64,000 bases of DNA from contig NC_088791.1 of assembly GCF_011386835.1 (NCBI RefSeq), forward strand, positions 51,479,498 to 51,543,497, in the 5' to 3' direction. Under the pieces are notes generated by a model. That model was not told the DNA's origin and ran no database searches. It worked only from the letters and a program-made list of their open reading frames with translations. Position numbers and translations under genes: made by a program. This DNA comes from Chrysemys picta bellii. Lineage: Eukaryota > Chordata > Testudines > Emydidae. Of the stretch, positions 21,044-31,810 are shown in pieces; position 1 is the first letter of the stretch, and each line of letters opens with the position of its first letter.

Positions 21044-22140
21044 GTTATACTTTCAGAAACAGGTATAGGATAGCCTTGGTGATTAGAGGAGCATTAGTAA
21101 CCTCTGTAATACCATCGTAGTTTCAAATTAATATTTCTTTTATCCACCAAGTTCTTCACTTTTTTCAAATATTATTTTGTTTTTGTGTGAGAGGATGGAG
21201 GTGTGTGCCCCCACGTGCACGTTTGCACATATAGTGAGTATTTACTTTGTAACGTGGAGGTCATTTTTTAGCTGCTCCTTCTCTTCCAACATTCAGGTTG
21301 CATCCGTATTTTGCTGCCGCTTCCTCCATAATGTTTCTAAGATCCATTTGCTTTATGTTCAGACAGCCTAAATTCTGTCCAGGCCCTTATCTCCTGTTTT
21401 GATTACTGTAACCTGCTGGGGACTCCTTAATAGCCATGCCATCCCTTTCCAGTTCATACAAAATACAGCTTCTAAAGTCATCCTCCTTGCTCATCACTGT
21501 GACCCTTCCACTTGCAAAACTGACTTCTATGGTTTTGAGGGGCTCATATATTTTAATTCCCTATGTTTTGTTTTTTAGTCACCTTTTGAATCTGGATCGT
21601 GAGTTGCACCAATACTGGTAGTGCTGGGCCCCAGAAGACAGCAAGCTTGTGCTGTATGTTTCTCAGAAGGACACGAGAGAAGGGGAAGGGGTGGAACAAC
21701 ACTATTGTGTTGTGGGCAAGATGGGGAGGAGCAAGAGATGGGGGTAGAGCCATGAAAGTGTTGTACAGTGCTCCCCCCTCCTCTGCACTCTTCTGGACAG
21801 GAGAGAAGATAATGGGGGGGATAGGATCATGCTGCATTTTGTCCACACTCAACATATGTGAGCATAGGGAGGGGAGCCCAGTGGGGAAGAGTCTCAAGGG
21901 TCTGGTCTGATAGGAAGTGTGTCGAGGACTTTTGGGATGTGAATCATGAAATGCTTCCTGCTCTCCTGGGTACAGACTGAGTGTAGGATGGAAGTGGGAA
22001 ATGTCTTTCTGCAGAGAAGGAATTTTGAGACCAGACCTCAGGGTAGACAAATCTTAGGTAAGATGGCACAAGACCTCACAAAGAGTTAAATAAGTCACTG
22101 GTATGGGATCATTAATAGGATGTTAGTAGTGTGAATGCAA
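21044..22140 (+). other. Intronic stretch without recognised genes
   Basis: Contains a 165-codon - strand open frame (21553-22050) with no domain or codon pattern I recognise. No other feature is supported. Confidence 0.4.
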
Positions 22141-22149
22141 ATTGTGTTA

Positions 22150-23300
22150 TATGATATCTGTGAGAATCTTTTCATTCATGGCCGAGGGAATGTTTTGGAT
22201 CAAGTGGAAATCATTACAGAATTTGACAAAATGACATCTGACTATTTTTGGTAGAAAAAGGGCAAGGAGATGTCTGCCCGCTATTTTGGAGGAAAACCAC
22301 CCAGAATAAATTGATTCTTGTTGCTAGTGAAATCGCACAAACATCTGTTACTAGGATCAAAACTGCTAGGTACTATTATGTAATCCTAGACGGCACATCT
22401 GACATTAGTCACCTAAAACAGTTCACTGTCGTATTGAGAATTGTGGCCATCTGTGAGCAGGAGGCATCAAGGAATATTTTCTGGAATTAATTCCAGTAAA
22501 TGGCAGAAAAGGTGAAGGGTTAATTGAGAGAGAGCTTCAGAACTTGAAGGAGCATAATTTGGACATTTAGGACTGCTGAAGGCAAGGGTATGGCAGTAGT
22601 AGTATGAAAAGCAAGAAACTGAAATGCTTTTGTGTGAGCATGCACAACTTCTAGGATTATCTGCAACCCATGTGCCTGCCATGATCTGAACCAGGTTGTT
22701 ATTGACAGTCCATTCCTCAGAAATTGTGAAGTTGCTCTATAGCAGTGGTCCCCAACCTTTTTCATGGGGCAGGTGCCGGATGACTAGCCGCTGAGGATCA
22801 TGGCTGCCGGACAAGCAGCCGCCGAAATGCTGCCGTGAAGCGGCGACGTCAAGAGGCGTCGCCGCCAAAATGCCGCCATGAAGCAGCAGCATCAAGAGGT
22901 GTCGCCGCCAAAATGCTGCCGAAATTCGGCGGCATTTCGGCGGTAGCGCTTCTTGACGTTATCGCTTCTCGGCGGCATTTCGGTGGCTGCTTTTCCAGCG
23001 GCCAGTAGGCGGGTGCATATGGATGCCCCAGCGGGCACCATGGCGCCTGTGGGCACCGCGTTGGGGACCCCTGCTCTATAGCTATTTAGAGTAGCTTTAC
23101 AATCTCGGTGCTTTCTCATCACCTCACTGGCAAATCTTAAAGCATGTTGCCATGACTCCAAAATAGCTTCCCGGAGCATGGTGGGAAAGCAGGATGAACT
23201 CTGTGAAAGCAGTTTCCTATGCACTGAAGCATTTTTTGAGATGCACTACTAAAGAATGCTGAAAATATTGAAACCAGTAGAGCATGAACTCCTTGTAGAT
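22150..23300 (+). pseudogene. hAT-family (DUF4371-type) transposase pseudogene
   Basis: Degenerate + strand homology in several frames. Near 22180 it reads LDQVEIITEFDKM. Between 22268 and 22490 it reads KTTQNKLILVASEIAQTSV, then IKTARYYYVILDGTSDISH, the DUF4371 'YY-ILD-T-DISH' motif. At 22677-22742 CHDLNQVVIDSPFLRN matches the 'CHSLNLVV' block of these proteins, and beyond the MITE (23082 on) a weak SSPHWQILKHV-like block continues. Multiple stops and frameshifts are present. It is interrupted by the hAT MITE at 22743-23073. Such transposases resemble ZMYM/THAP-type hAT proteins. Family assignment is from motif memory. Confidence 0.7.
22743..23073. mobile_element. hAT MITE, 331 bp
   Basis: The perfect 8-bp duplication CTCTATAG (22735-22742, 23074-23081) flanks CAGTGGTCCCCAACCTTT and, inverted, CAGGGGTCCCCAACGCG. 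The interior is CpG-rich and foldback, with repeated gccgccaaaatgc/gcggcatttcggcgg motifs. Confidence 0.92.
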
Positions 23301-23334
23301 GTTGCCAAATTGGTAAATGAAATATCAGTCCTAC

Positions 23335-23700
23335 ACAATGTTCCCTCTAATTTTTTTTCCATCCATGTGCAGAATGAATTTTGTTATGTGCACCAATATT
23401 GAGTTAATGTGTGGATGTGCGCCACTAGTAGAAACAAAAAACCTAGATATAGTATATACTTTTAAAAAGTTATCATAGGGATAATTACTTCAGCCAGGAC
23501 AGGTTAGGCATTTTAGAATTCACTACTCCAAGAATTAAATTTAAGTACAAGAGAGAAATAAAAATTAGGAAATGCATAGACCAGTCAAAAACTAAAATAA
23601 CACACTTTGAAAGAATAAAATTACAGAGAATATATGTGAATTGCAGGAAGTACCAAGAAGTAACAACAACAACAATAATAGAAGTATGTGTTGGGAGGTG
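23335..23700. repeat. Turtle interspersed repeat, unclassified
   Basis: caatgttccctctaatttttt followed by catccatgtgcagaatgaat and atgtgcaccaatattgag is sequence I recall as a frequent turtle repeat. I could not find its ends. Confidence 0.35.
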
Positions 23701-23710
23701 AGTGTGAAAG

Positions 23711-23800
23711 TGTGTGTGTGTAAGAGAGACACACACAGACTGTGTGTGTGAGAGAGAGAGAGACTGTGTGTGTGTGTGAGAGAGAGTGTGTGTGTGCGTT
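23711..23800. repeat. Mixed (GT)n/(GA)n microsatellite
   Basis: Alternating gtgtgtgt, gagagaga and cacacaca runs. The open frames here are low complexity. Confidence 0.95.
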
Positions 23801-25271
23801 AGCTGCTGGGGAAGTCTATGGGAGACTGTACACTGTCTCTTTAAGGCACTCACTCACCAGGCTCGTTCAGACCTCAGACCGCTATAGCTCTCCTGCTCCT
23901 GAGCCCTGTCCCCCTCCCCAGCTCTGCAGATATGGGATACATGGACAAGGGGGAGGGGGACACCCTGACATCAGCACCTGCCTCTCTCCCCCCGGCTCTG
24001 CTAATGGAGTGCATGGCGCTTGATTCACTCCTGGATGGCCGCGTGACTGCGCAGCTTATAGGAAACACAGGTCCTACACATTCATTATTTGCGTAGAAGA
24101 ATGGTATGATGTGCTTGTAGACCTGAACCATGTCTGCCAGGTGTTTCATAATGTTTCACCTAAGGTGTCTGTCTAATTCAGGGCTTCTTTGTGCAAGTCG
24201 TGTTGTATTAGAGAAAAAACAGTGGAATCAATTCTGATCAACCTCCTCTAGATACCACTACAGTAGTTAAGGAACTAGATTTATAATTTTAATTCCTTGA
24301 AACAAGAAAGAAAAGATCTTTGATTAGGAATGGCAGGATGAGAACATGCACGATCCAGGACTTTAATTCAAAGTGGATTTCTACAGCATTAGCCTCACTT
24401 GTGTTTATAGCTACTTTCTGAATTCCAACAAAAATGTGGATTTTTCCATTACATCACATTATACAGTAATCTTTCAGAAAATGTACTGAGAGTAAGGTGC
24501 AGAGGTCTCAAAATAAAATACCAGTAGACAAAACAAATAATCATTCTTACAAAGAAGTTGCAAAGTCTTGCTGAAATTATACAGGTCTCACCTTGATCAC
24601 CAGTTTTCTTGTGAAGAATAGACTGCAGCAGGCTTATTTTCACACCTGTGCTGCACTGCATGTTTTCACATCTCTGCCTCTGTAGAATGAAACTTGACAA
24701 ACTTAAAATGATCAGGACCTATTGGAGGGCTTCAGAGAGCCAATAAAGACTCTCAGGACTTGACAGTAAAAGCAGTACAACATAAACTTTCCAAAAACCT
24801 TACCTATAATAGTCAGATAAAGGAATTTGTATCTAAAAACTGAGAGAGATCCCCCAGACAACTGAAGACTATGGCACCCCATGTGTGTACAAATTTCTGT
24901 CCTGTAGATCTGTTTGCAACACATCCATTATATATTTGTTGCTGTTTTGCTAGGGCTGTGGAGTTATTTTTGTTTTTTAAATTGTATTAAAATTCAAAAT
25001 CAAGGGAATTGGAACCTCTCAGGATTTGCTATTTTGATGAGTAGCACAAATTAATATCATTAAGTGACAGCTGTATAGAAATATCAAAAGCCTTGTGAAA
25101 CTGGAGTGAGTAGCAGCTGTAGAGATGTGCTTTTTGTCACAGCTGAAAACACTTTTGTAAATATTCCTTAAGACAAAACACCAAACTATTCGGGGTGTTT
25201 GAGAAATTATTTTCATAGCTGTGGAAATGGCAGTACTTGCAGGGCGTTGCTGCTTATTGAGTTAAAAGACA
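23801..25271 (+). other. Intronic stretch, nothing recognised
   Basis: No gene or repeat ends that I can support. Confidence 0.4.
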
Positions 25272-25347
25272 TTAAAGGCATTAGTGGAATTAAACTGTAC
25301 TATAACCGCTTCCTCCTGATAAATGGGCTCTCCTTTTGTTCATAATA
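25272..25347 (+). repeat. Left arm of a 76-bp inverted repeat
   Basis: Reverse-complementary to 25572-25647 with a single mismatch (75 of 76). Both arms begin at TTAA. Arms enclose 224 bp with no credible coding frame. It could be a TTAA-inserting MITE or a hairpin RNA locus. Confidence 0.9.
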
Positions 25348-25571
25348 GATGTGTGTGTGAATTTGGTAGGAACGGAAGATGCTTTCTGCTGTAAATAAAT
25401 AATTCAGTGGGACTGTATGAAGGAAGAATCCCCATCATTATTATATGAGGTGGGTAAGGACAGTGTCTTAGCCACTACTACCCTCCAGAAAGCATTAGAA
25501 CCACATGATCTGTACAATGGAATGAAAACTACAGATGCACAGCACTGATGCCTTCTCTGTCAAAAACAAAG

Positions 25572-25647
25572 TATTATGAACAAAAGGAGAGCCCATTTAT
25601 CAGGAGGTAGCGGTTATAGTACAGTTTAATTCCACTAATGCCTTTAA
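25572..25647 (-). repeat. Right arm of the 76-bp inverted repeat
   Basis: Partner of 25272-25347. The mismatch is in the cttcctcc/ggaggtag segment. The outer end reads aatgcctttaa, mirroring ttaaaggcatt. Confidence 0.9.
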
Positions 25648-25852
25648 TTTTCTTGTTAGTAGCAGCCTGTGCACCTTGTGTTAACTAACTGCTACTCATT
25701 AATCAATTTCAGAGTAATGAGTAAATATATGATAGCATTTTGAAAAAAGTACTATTTTATACAAATTGTAAGTAAGAAATTATAGGGAGACATTGGTTGG
25801 TAGTTGTTTAGTCATACTATTTAATGATAGTGAAGTTGAGAAAGCATTTTAA

Positions 25853-25868
25853 TTTTTTTTTTTTTTTT
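25853..25868. repeat. Poly-T tract
   Basis: Sixteen consecutive T. Confidence 0.95.
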
Positions 25869-26187
25869 ACAAACTTCAGTAGATTTTAAGTATCATTTTA
25901 CAATCTTAAGTAAAGAACACTATGAACACTTAGGCATGTGCTTAGCTTTACTCATATAAATAGTCCCACTGATTTCAGGGGGATTACTTGCTGAAGTGTA
26001 AGTTTTTTGCAGATTGGGACCAATTACTCAGAAGTTGTGAGTTCAGTGAACTTAGTAGTAATAAAAAGTACATTAACAAAGTACATTGATCTGTCATCAG
26101 AGACATGATCTGCGCTAATCTCTTAAGTATGAAGTGCATGTGGAGGGAAAATAGAAGAGAAATGGGTTTACTAATGGCAGTATATAG

Positions 26188-26438
26188 ACTATAACAGGGT
26201 TCAAAAAAGAACTAGGTAAGTTCATGGAGCATAGGTCCATCAATGGCTATTGGCAGGGATGGTGTCCCTAGCCTCTGTTTGCTAGAAGCTGGGAATGGGT
26301 GACCGGGAATGGATCACTTGCTGATTACCTGTTCTGTTCATTCCCTCTGAAGCACCTGGCATTGGCCATTGTAGGAAGACAGGCTATTGGGCTAGATGGA
26401 CCTTTGATCTGACCCAGTATGGTTGTTCTTATGTTCAG
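26188..26438 (+). mobile_element. CR1 LINE 3' end
   Basis: gggttcaaaaaagaactagg, ggtgaccgggaatggatcac, and the terminal gggctagatggacctttgat followed by ctgacccagtatgg and ttcttatgttc are hallmarks of the CR1 3' UTR and end. It is 5'-truncated, as most CR1 copies are. Confidence 0.9.
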
Positions 26439-26439
26439 T

Positions 26440-28390
26440 TTCATTCCGCGACTCTTTTGTCATTCATGCAGCACCTAACTCCCTTTCATATGGTTTGCAA
26501 TATGACTGTATTTTTTCTCATAACCTCAAGATTTGACAGACTGTATGTAATTGAAATACCAGTTTAAAAAAGTAGTCAGAGAAAAGAAATGCCTTTAAAG
26601 TTTAACAGAAGGGGTTTGCCCTTTTTCTATGGAACACTTGATTTTTTTATAAAATATTTTCTCCCTACACAAAATGTAGAAAATGATATATCAGAAGTTT
26701 CATTTACTCAAACTTTGAGTAAATTTGATTAAAGGACATTCGTTGGGCTAGATTCTGTATGGTGGCAGAGATTTGCTGAGCACAGCAAGGATGAGTGGGA
26801 ATTTAGGGAGTTGATTTCAGCTCCTCTCTTCTCTGCCCTGCTGCAACCTAGAGTAGCTTAGAGCAGCCTCTAGTCTGCAAGGTTCCAGGTTGCTCTTAAC
26901 TAGGCCAACTAGCATCAGTCCGCAAGGGGCCATCTTCCAGCTGAGAATAGATGGAACGTAGCATGCTGCAGCTATACATTCCCTTTCCTCCCTTGATATG
27001 CGCACTACATTGGGGCTTTAGAAGGCAGTGGCAGAAGAACTGACTATGTCAGCTCTATGCACACTGGAAATCCCCAGTTGGAGCAATGCAGTTTGTTTCC
27101 ACTCCCTTTGTGTCATCTGAGCAGGACAACAAATACTCCCCATTGTTCCTAAAATTTTATTGATGCATAATTAAACTGAATTTTTTGTTGCATTTTACTA
27201 AGGGGGGAAATACATTGTCCCACTAGAAAGTAACTCAGGTTGATATTGCCTTATTTTTTCCACAAAGTGAGTTGTGTTTTACGAGCTACAGTATTAGTTA
27301 TTTGCACATTTTTTAAGCATTTTGACATAAACAGAAAGGGTATATAATCTTAGACTTTGTTACATTTTGATATTTTGATCTTGTTGTGATCATGTCATTT
27401 CTGCAAAATTCACAACTGCTGATTTTCTAATTCACAGTAGGTAAGACCTTTAAGTTTCAGAATAGTGCTGGAAGGGTTCGATGTTAGCTTCTTTCTTTCC
27501 TTTGGGGATATTGAAGTGATTCATGATATCTCTGTAACATTTCTATGCTTTGAAAATAAAAAAACAAACAAACTTAGTAATATTGGAAAAAGGATGGTTT
27601 AATAAACTGAGTTTCATATTAAGGTGCAAGAAAGAGTTGTCCTCTGGCCATAGTGAAGTTTAATTTTCCTCACAGTATTGTCAGAAGCAGACCAGATTTA
27701 CAATCTACTCTTTGCACTATGAAAGGGGATGAGGGGTTGTTCCCATGGCAGGGCTGAGAGATTCTCACTGACACAAGTGTACCCTAGCAAGCAAGCCAAA
27801 CCAAACAATGGACAGAGAGAATAATGGTAGAGCTTTAGTCATTGTCTTCATTTGGGAACAGAATCAATCCCCCATGAATAAATAGGAAATCACCTCATGA
27901 AGATGATGCCCTTCTGCAGAGTGTATATATAGTCTCTCTTTGGATTTAGATACAGAATGTTTACAAAGCACTTACGAGAGTACCTGGATAAAGGGTGCGA
28001 TACTGAATGTATATTGTATACTGTATATACTGTGGAAATTATTTTTATTTTATCAATGTTGAAATTTTGGTAATTTTTTTTGAGTTGTCTCATTTCAGTA
28101 CTGTGGTTGTCAACATATACGTTTATGGGATTCAAATCTTAACAGCTAAATGTGTCCTGAGATAATGGGTGGCTTCTCAGGGCCTAGCCTGATTCATTGT
28201 TCATAAAACAGTTCATGTGCGCACACACCCTGGACCCAGCAGGAGAATGAAATTAAAACTATATTGATTCTCCATAACTTCTGGCTTGTACTACTTTGTT
28301 TTTCTAGTCTTGAGTCAGTACTTTTAATCAATCGTTCTTTTTGTATGTTGTGTTTTATAAGGAAATATTGTCAAATCACTGATAACAAAA
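26440..28390 (+). other. Intronic AT-rich stretch
   Basis: Nothing recognised. The short open frames at 26817-27005 and 27890-28135 lack domains. Confidence 0.4.
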
Positions 28391-28392
28391 GT

Positions 28393-28600
28393 TTGCATTT
28401 ATATAGCACTTGTCATCTTCAAACAACTTAACAAATAGTAGAATATTAATTTTCCCAACATATTCTGTGAGATAGATAACTAAAATTCTTCCCATTTTAC
28501 AGATGGGAGGGCCTGAGGTAAGAACAGGTAAATTGAGTTGCCCAGGGTCAGAGCAGGACTCAGTGTCAGAACTTAGAAGTAGAATTCAGGAGAATCCTGG
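28393..28600 (-). mobile_element. MIR/CORE-SINE-like fragment
   Basis: tttgcatttatatagcactt, ctgtgagatagataac, cccattttacagatggg and gttgcccagggtcagagc follow the order of a MIR-type CORE-SINE read in reverse. Old and diverged. Confidence 0.7.
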
Positions 28601-28769
28601 TTTCTAGTAATTTGAAGTGATCTCATCATGACAGTTGATTGGAAAATTGTTTTCCCATCCTGCAAAATCTTTTGAGATTTCACATATTTTCTCATTCTGT
28701 GATGGGATGAAACTGAGACTTTTCAGTTTCTTTTTTTGTGAAAAACAAGAGAGCGCGACCCCAGAATAA

Positions 28770-28800
28770 CCCGTATCCCAGTGGATCAAGCACTCACCTG
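28770..28800 (+). mobile_element. tRNA-derived SINE head, split by hAT
   Basis: ccagtggatcaagcactcac resembles a pol III A box of a tRNA-derived SINE. After the hAT insertion it resumes at 30609 with ctcacctgggatg and the B-box-like aggttcaagtccc. Confidence 0.6.
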
Positions 28801-29119
28801 CAGGGGTGGCTCTAGGCACCAGTAAAGCAAGCACGTGCTTGGGGCAGCCCATTTGCAGGGGCAGCAGGGATCCAACATGGGAGCTGAGAACCAACAGGGG
28901 GCCCTGGGAGCTGTAGTTCCTTGGTTAGCTCCCTGCCTATAGAGCCAGCCCTGGAGTAGGGAAAGAACTACATTTCCCAGCATTCCCTTGGCCACTACCA
29001 ACAGGAAAGAGGGGGAGGGAGTGAGGAAGCTGAGACCTCATGCTGCAGCCTGCTGTGAATGGAGAGCTGCACTGTGAGTAGGGATTCCAGATTTGAACAT
29101 TCAAAAAAATAGGACACTC

Positions 29120-29683
29120 CACGGGGAGGGAGGGTGGCCCCACCCTGCCCCCATCCACTCCCTCCGACTGCCCCCCACAGAAACCCCAACCCATCCAACC
29201 CTCCTGCTCCCTCACCCCCTCTCAGGACCCCTGCCCCAACTGCCCCCCAGGACCCCAACCCCTATCTAAGTCCCACTGGTCCTTGTCCCCAACTGCCCCC
29301 CTCCTGAGACCCCCCCAACTTCTCCCCTAGGATCCCACCCCCTACCTGTCCCCTGACAAACCCCTGGGACTCCCATGCCTATCCAACTGCTGCCTGTCCC
29401 CTGCCTGCCCCCACCGAAACCCCTGACCCATCTAACCCCCCCTTCTCCCTGCCGCTGACTGCCCCCCCGAACCTCCGCCCCATCCAACCCCCCCCTGCTC
29501 TCTGTCCCTTGACTGCCCCCCCGGAACCCCCTACCCCTTCTCTAACCCCCAGCCCCATTACCGTGCCACTCAGACCAGCATGTCTGGCTTCACGCAGCAC
29601 CAGACATGCTGCTGCATACATGCTGCCGTGCTCCCCTGCGGAGCCACAGGCCCCCTCCCCTCCCCCCCCCCCCCCCCCCCCCC
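29120..29683. repeat. C-rich minisatellite and poly-C run
   Basis: Repeated phrases of CCCCAACTGCCCCC, AACCCCT and CCATCCAACC type, ending in a run of 23 C at 29661-29683. Confidence 0.8.
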
Positions 29684-29883
29684 AGCACCTGCCTTCCAGA
29701 TTTGAACACCTCAAAATTCAGGAGTGCTCAAGCTCAGTTTGGGCAGCTGTTACTTCATTTCTCCCAAATCAAATATACTGATCCACTGTAACTTGCTGTA
29801 GAAAAAGTAGGATAAAATTGAGCAAGAAATGCTTCACAGTGGTTATTAGGACTGGAATTGCTATTTTCAACAGCCATTGCCTT

Positions 29884-29926
29884 TTTGTTTGTTTGTTTGT
29901 TTGTTTGTTTGTTTGTTTGTTTGTTT
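29884..29926. repeat. (GTTT)n microsatellite
   Basis: About ten GTTT units. Confidence 0.97.
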
Positions 29927-30214
29927 AAAAGGAAGACAGTGATATTGCATTGGCAAATTCCCCATAGAAAGAAAGAGTGGAACAAAAGAATAATAAAGGC
30001 ACCTCAACTTTTCCTCATTTATGTAGGACAGTCTTATAATATGCATCCAGATATCCTCCAATCACACAAGCTGAAAATTGTTCCACTTTACTGCAGTTCT
30101 GTAACCGTATGGGAACCAATCCTGTCTGTGTTCTGTGCACATCTAAAATTCCTACTGAATGACCTGCCCTGGGAGCTGAGTTACCAGTGACCCAGGGCTG
30201 CAGCGGAAGGAGGG

Positions 30215-30555
30215 TGCAGGTGGGGGGCAGGCGGTGAGCCCAGGGCTGGGGCGGCAGGAGGTGTGTGTGGGGGGCAATGGTGGGGGGTTTAGGGGGAACC
30301 CAGAGCTGGGGCGGCAGGGTGTGTGTAGGTGCGGGGGAGAGCGCCCAGGGCTGGGGCGGCAGGGGGGTGCGGGTCGGGAGGATGAGAGCCCAGGGCTGGG
30401 GCGGCAGGGGGGTGCGGGTCGGGAGGATGAGAGCCCAGGGCTGGGGAGGCAGGGGGGTGCGGTGGTGGGGGAGAGCCCAGGGGTGCGGTGGTGGGGAAGA
30501 GCCCAGGGCTGGGCCGCCAGGGGGGGTGCGGCGAGGAGCCGGGGCTGGGACGGGG
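30215..30555. repeat. G-rich minisatellite
   Basis: Units of about 42-45 bp of the type cccagggctggggcggcagg followed by ggggtgcgggtcgggagg; two adjacent units near 30350-30440 are nearly identical. The proline/glycine-rich open frames on both strands are artefacts. Confidence 0.85.
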
Positions 30556-30608
30556 GGCAGCCAAAATTTTTTTTGATTGGGGCGGCAAAAAACCTAGAGC
30601 CGGCTCTG

Positions 30609-30665
30609 CTCACCTGGGATGTTATAGTCCCAGGTTCAAGTCCCTGTTCTGCCTTATTCAGACCA
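30609..30665 (+). mobile_element. tRNA-derived SINE, continuation after hAT
   Basis: ctcacctgggatgttatagt and cccaggttcaagtccctgtt continue the SINE head of 28770-28800. The B-box-like GGTTCAAGTCC is at 30632-30642. Confidence 0.6.
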
Positions 30666-31589
30666 GGTAATTAATGCAGACCTATTTAGAGAGAAGACTA
30701 TGTTAATACAAAGTAGGAACCTTTTAGTTCATGCCCATACTGTCCACAAGGGGGAATTTCAATGCAGCATTTTGGTGCAAATACCCATAGTCTGAACTGC
30801 GAGGCAGTGTAGACATAGCCTTGGAACCTTGTTAGCATAACATACTGAGGTTGAAAGAATGCAACAGTTCGTCTTCTGGGTTGGTGTAAAACGGTGGATG
30901 GTAGTATTGATGGGCAAATATTCGGGAAGTTGGATAGTCCTTTAGCCTTGCGACATTGTCTTCAATGGGAAACATGCAGCATTTTGAATGTGTCTGCATA
31001 TGGACACTCCTCCATTATGGTTCTAAGTGCTGTGTGGTTATTTGGATTTGTTTGAGGGAGGTTTTGCCCTCATACCAGCACAAACAGATCATTTAAATTA
31101 ACCTCTATTGTAATTAGGTCAGAATGACAGAGCTAGTAAGTGTTTAACAGGTTACACAAACTTAGGAATCCATGACAATTTTATGGTTATTGCCCGTTTA
31201 GTTCTCTCTGAATAAATATGACATCTAATGATGGTGTGTTTTCCTCCCCTTTTGCAACTTGCCAGCTGTGGTAGTTTGTGAAACAGTGTGGCCTCAGCAT
31301 AGCCAGAGGGCCCAATTACATTGGAGCTCTGATAAGACTGATTCTTTAGTCAAAAATACATTGATTTTTTTAAATCAGATCTTGGAAAAATGCAGCTTAT
31401 CTGTTTTAATTTGAATTGGTTTTATAAGCAACAAGGAATACAGTCATAAGTTGGGTGACCCTCTGAACAATATAAATTATCTACTGTGACTTGGTTAACT
31501 TTGTCTGATCATCAAAAAGTTCCATTACTGCCAAGAATGAGAGACAAACATTTGTGTAAATAAGTTATTTTGTATATCTGTCATTGAGA
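30666..31589 (+). other. Intronic stretch with possible MITE remnant
   Basis: A weak TGTAGACATAGCC end near 30808-30822 may be a decayed Harbinger MITE. Otherwise nothing. Confidence 0.35.
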
Positions 31590-31810
31590 GGCACTGTGTT
31601 CCAGTGGATAGGACATTGGATAGGAAGACAGGAGATCTGGGTTTTGTTCATGGTTTGTCTCTGACTCATTGCATGTCCTCTGTTAAGGCCTTTTAGCTTT
31701 TCTGTGTCTCAGTTTCCCCATCTCTAATGTGGGGATTAAAACACCTTCTTTATTAAATGCTTTGAGATCCTCTGATGAAAATAGCTATATCAATGCTAAA
31801 TATTATTAAT
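31590..31810 (+). mobile_element. CORE-SINE (MIR-like), plus strand
   Basis: tRNA-like head cactgtgttccagtggatag, then tctgtgtctcagtttcccca and tttgagatcctctgatgaaa in the order typical of amniote CORE-SINEs. Diverged. Confidence 0.75.

Larger units (their letters stand above)
28801..30608. mobile_element. hAT element, about 1.8 kb, non-coding
   Basis: The perfect 8-bp duplication CTCACCTG (28793-28800, 30609-30616) flanks CAGGGGTGGCTCTAGG and, inverted, CAGAGCCGGCTCTAGG. The interior includes a C-rich minisatellite (29120-29690), AT-rich sequence with (GTTT)n, and a G-rich minisatellite (30215-30555). No transposase was seen, so it is non-autonomous and perhaps itself compound. Confidence 0.85.

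Noticed and set aside
21553..22050. 165-codon open frame on the - strand
   Set aside because: No recognisable domain, lies inside the DOCK4 intron, and has no start context or splice partner.
28770..30665. Possible tRNA gene (A and B boxes)
   Set aside because: Boxes are tRNA-like but there is no cloverleaf, and the sequence continues into a SINE body; a SINE head is the better reading.
30152..30674. Long proline-rich and glycine-rich frames on both strands
   Set aside because: They follow the repeat unit of the G-rich minisatellite; open in several frames at once.
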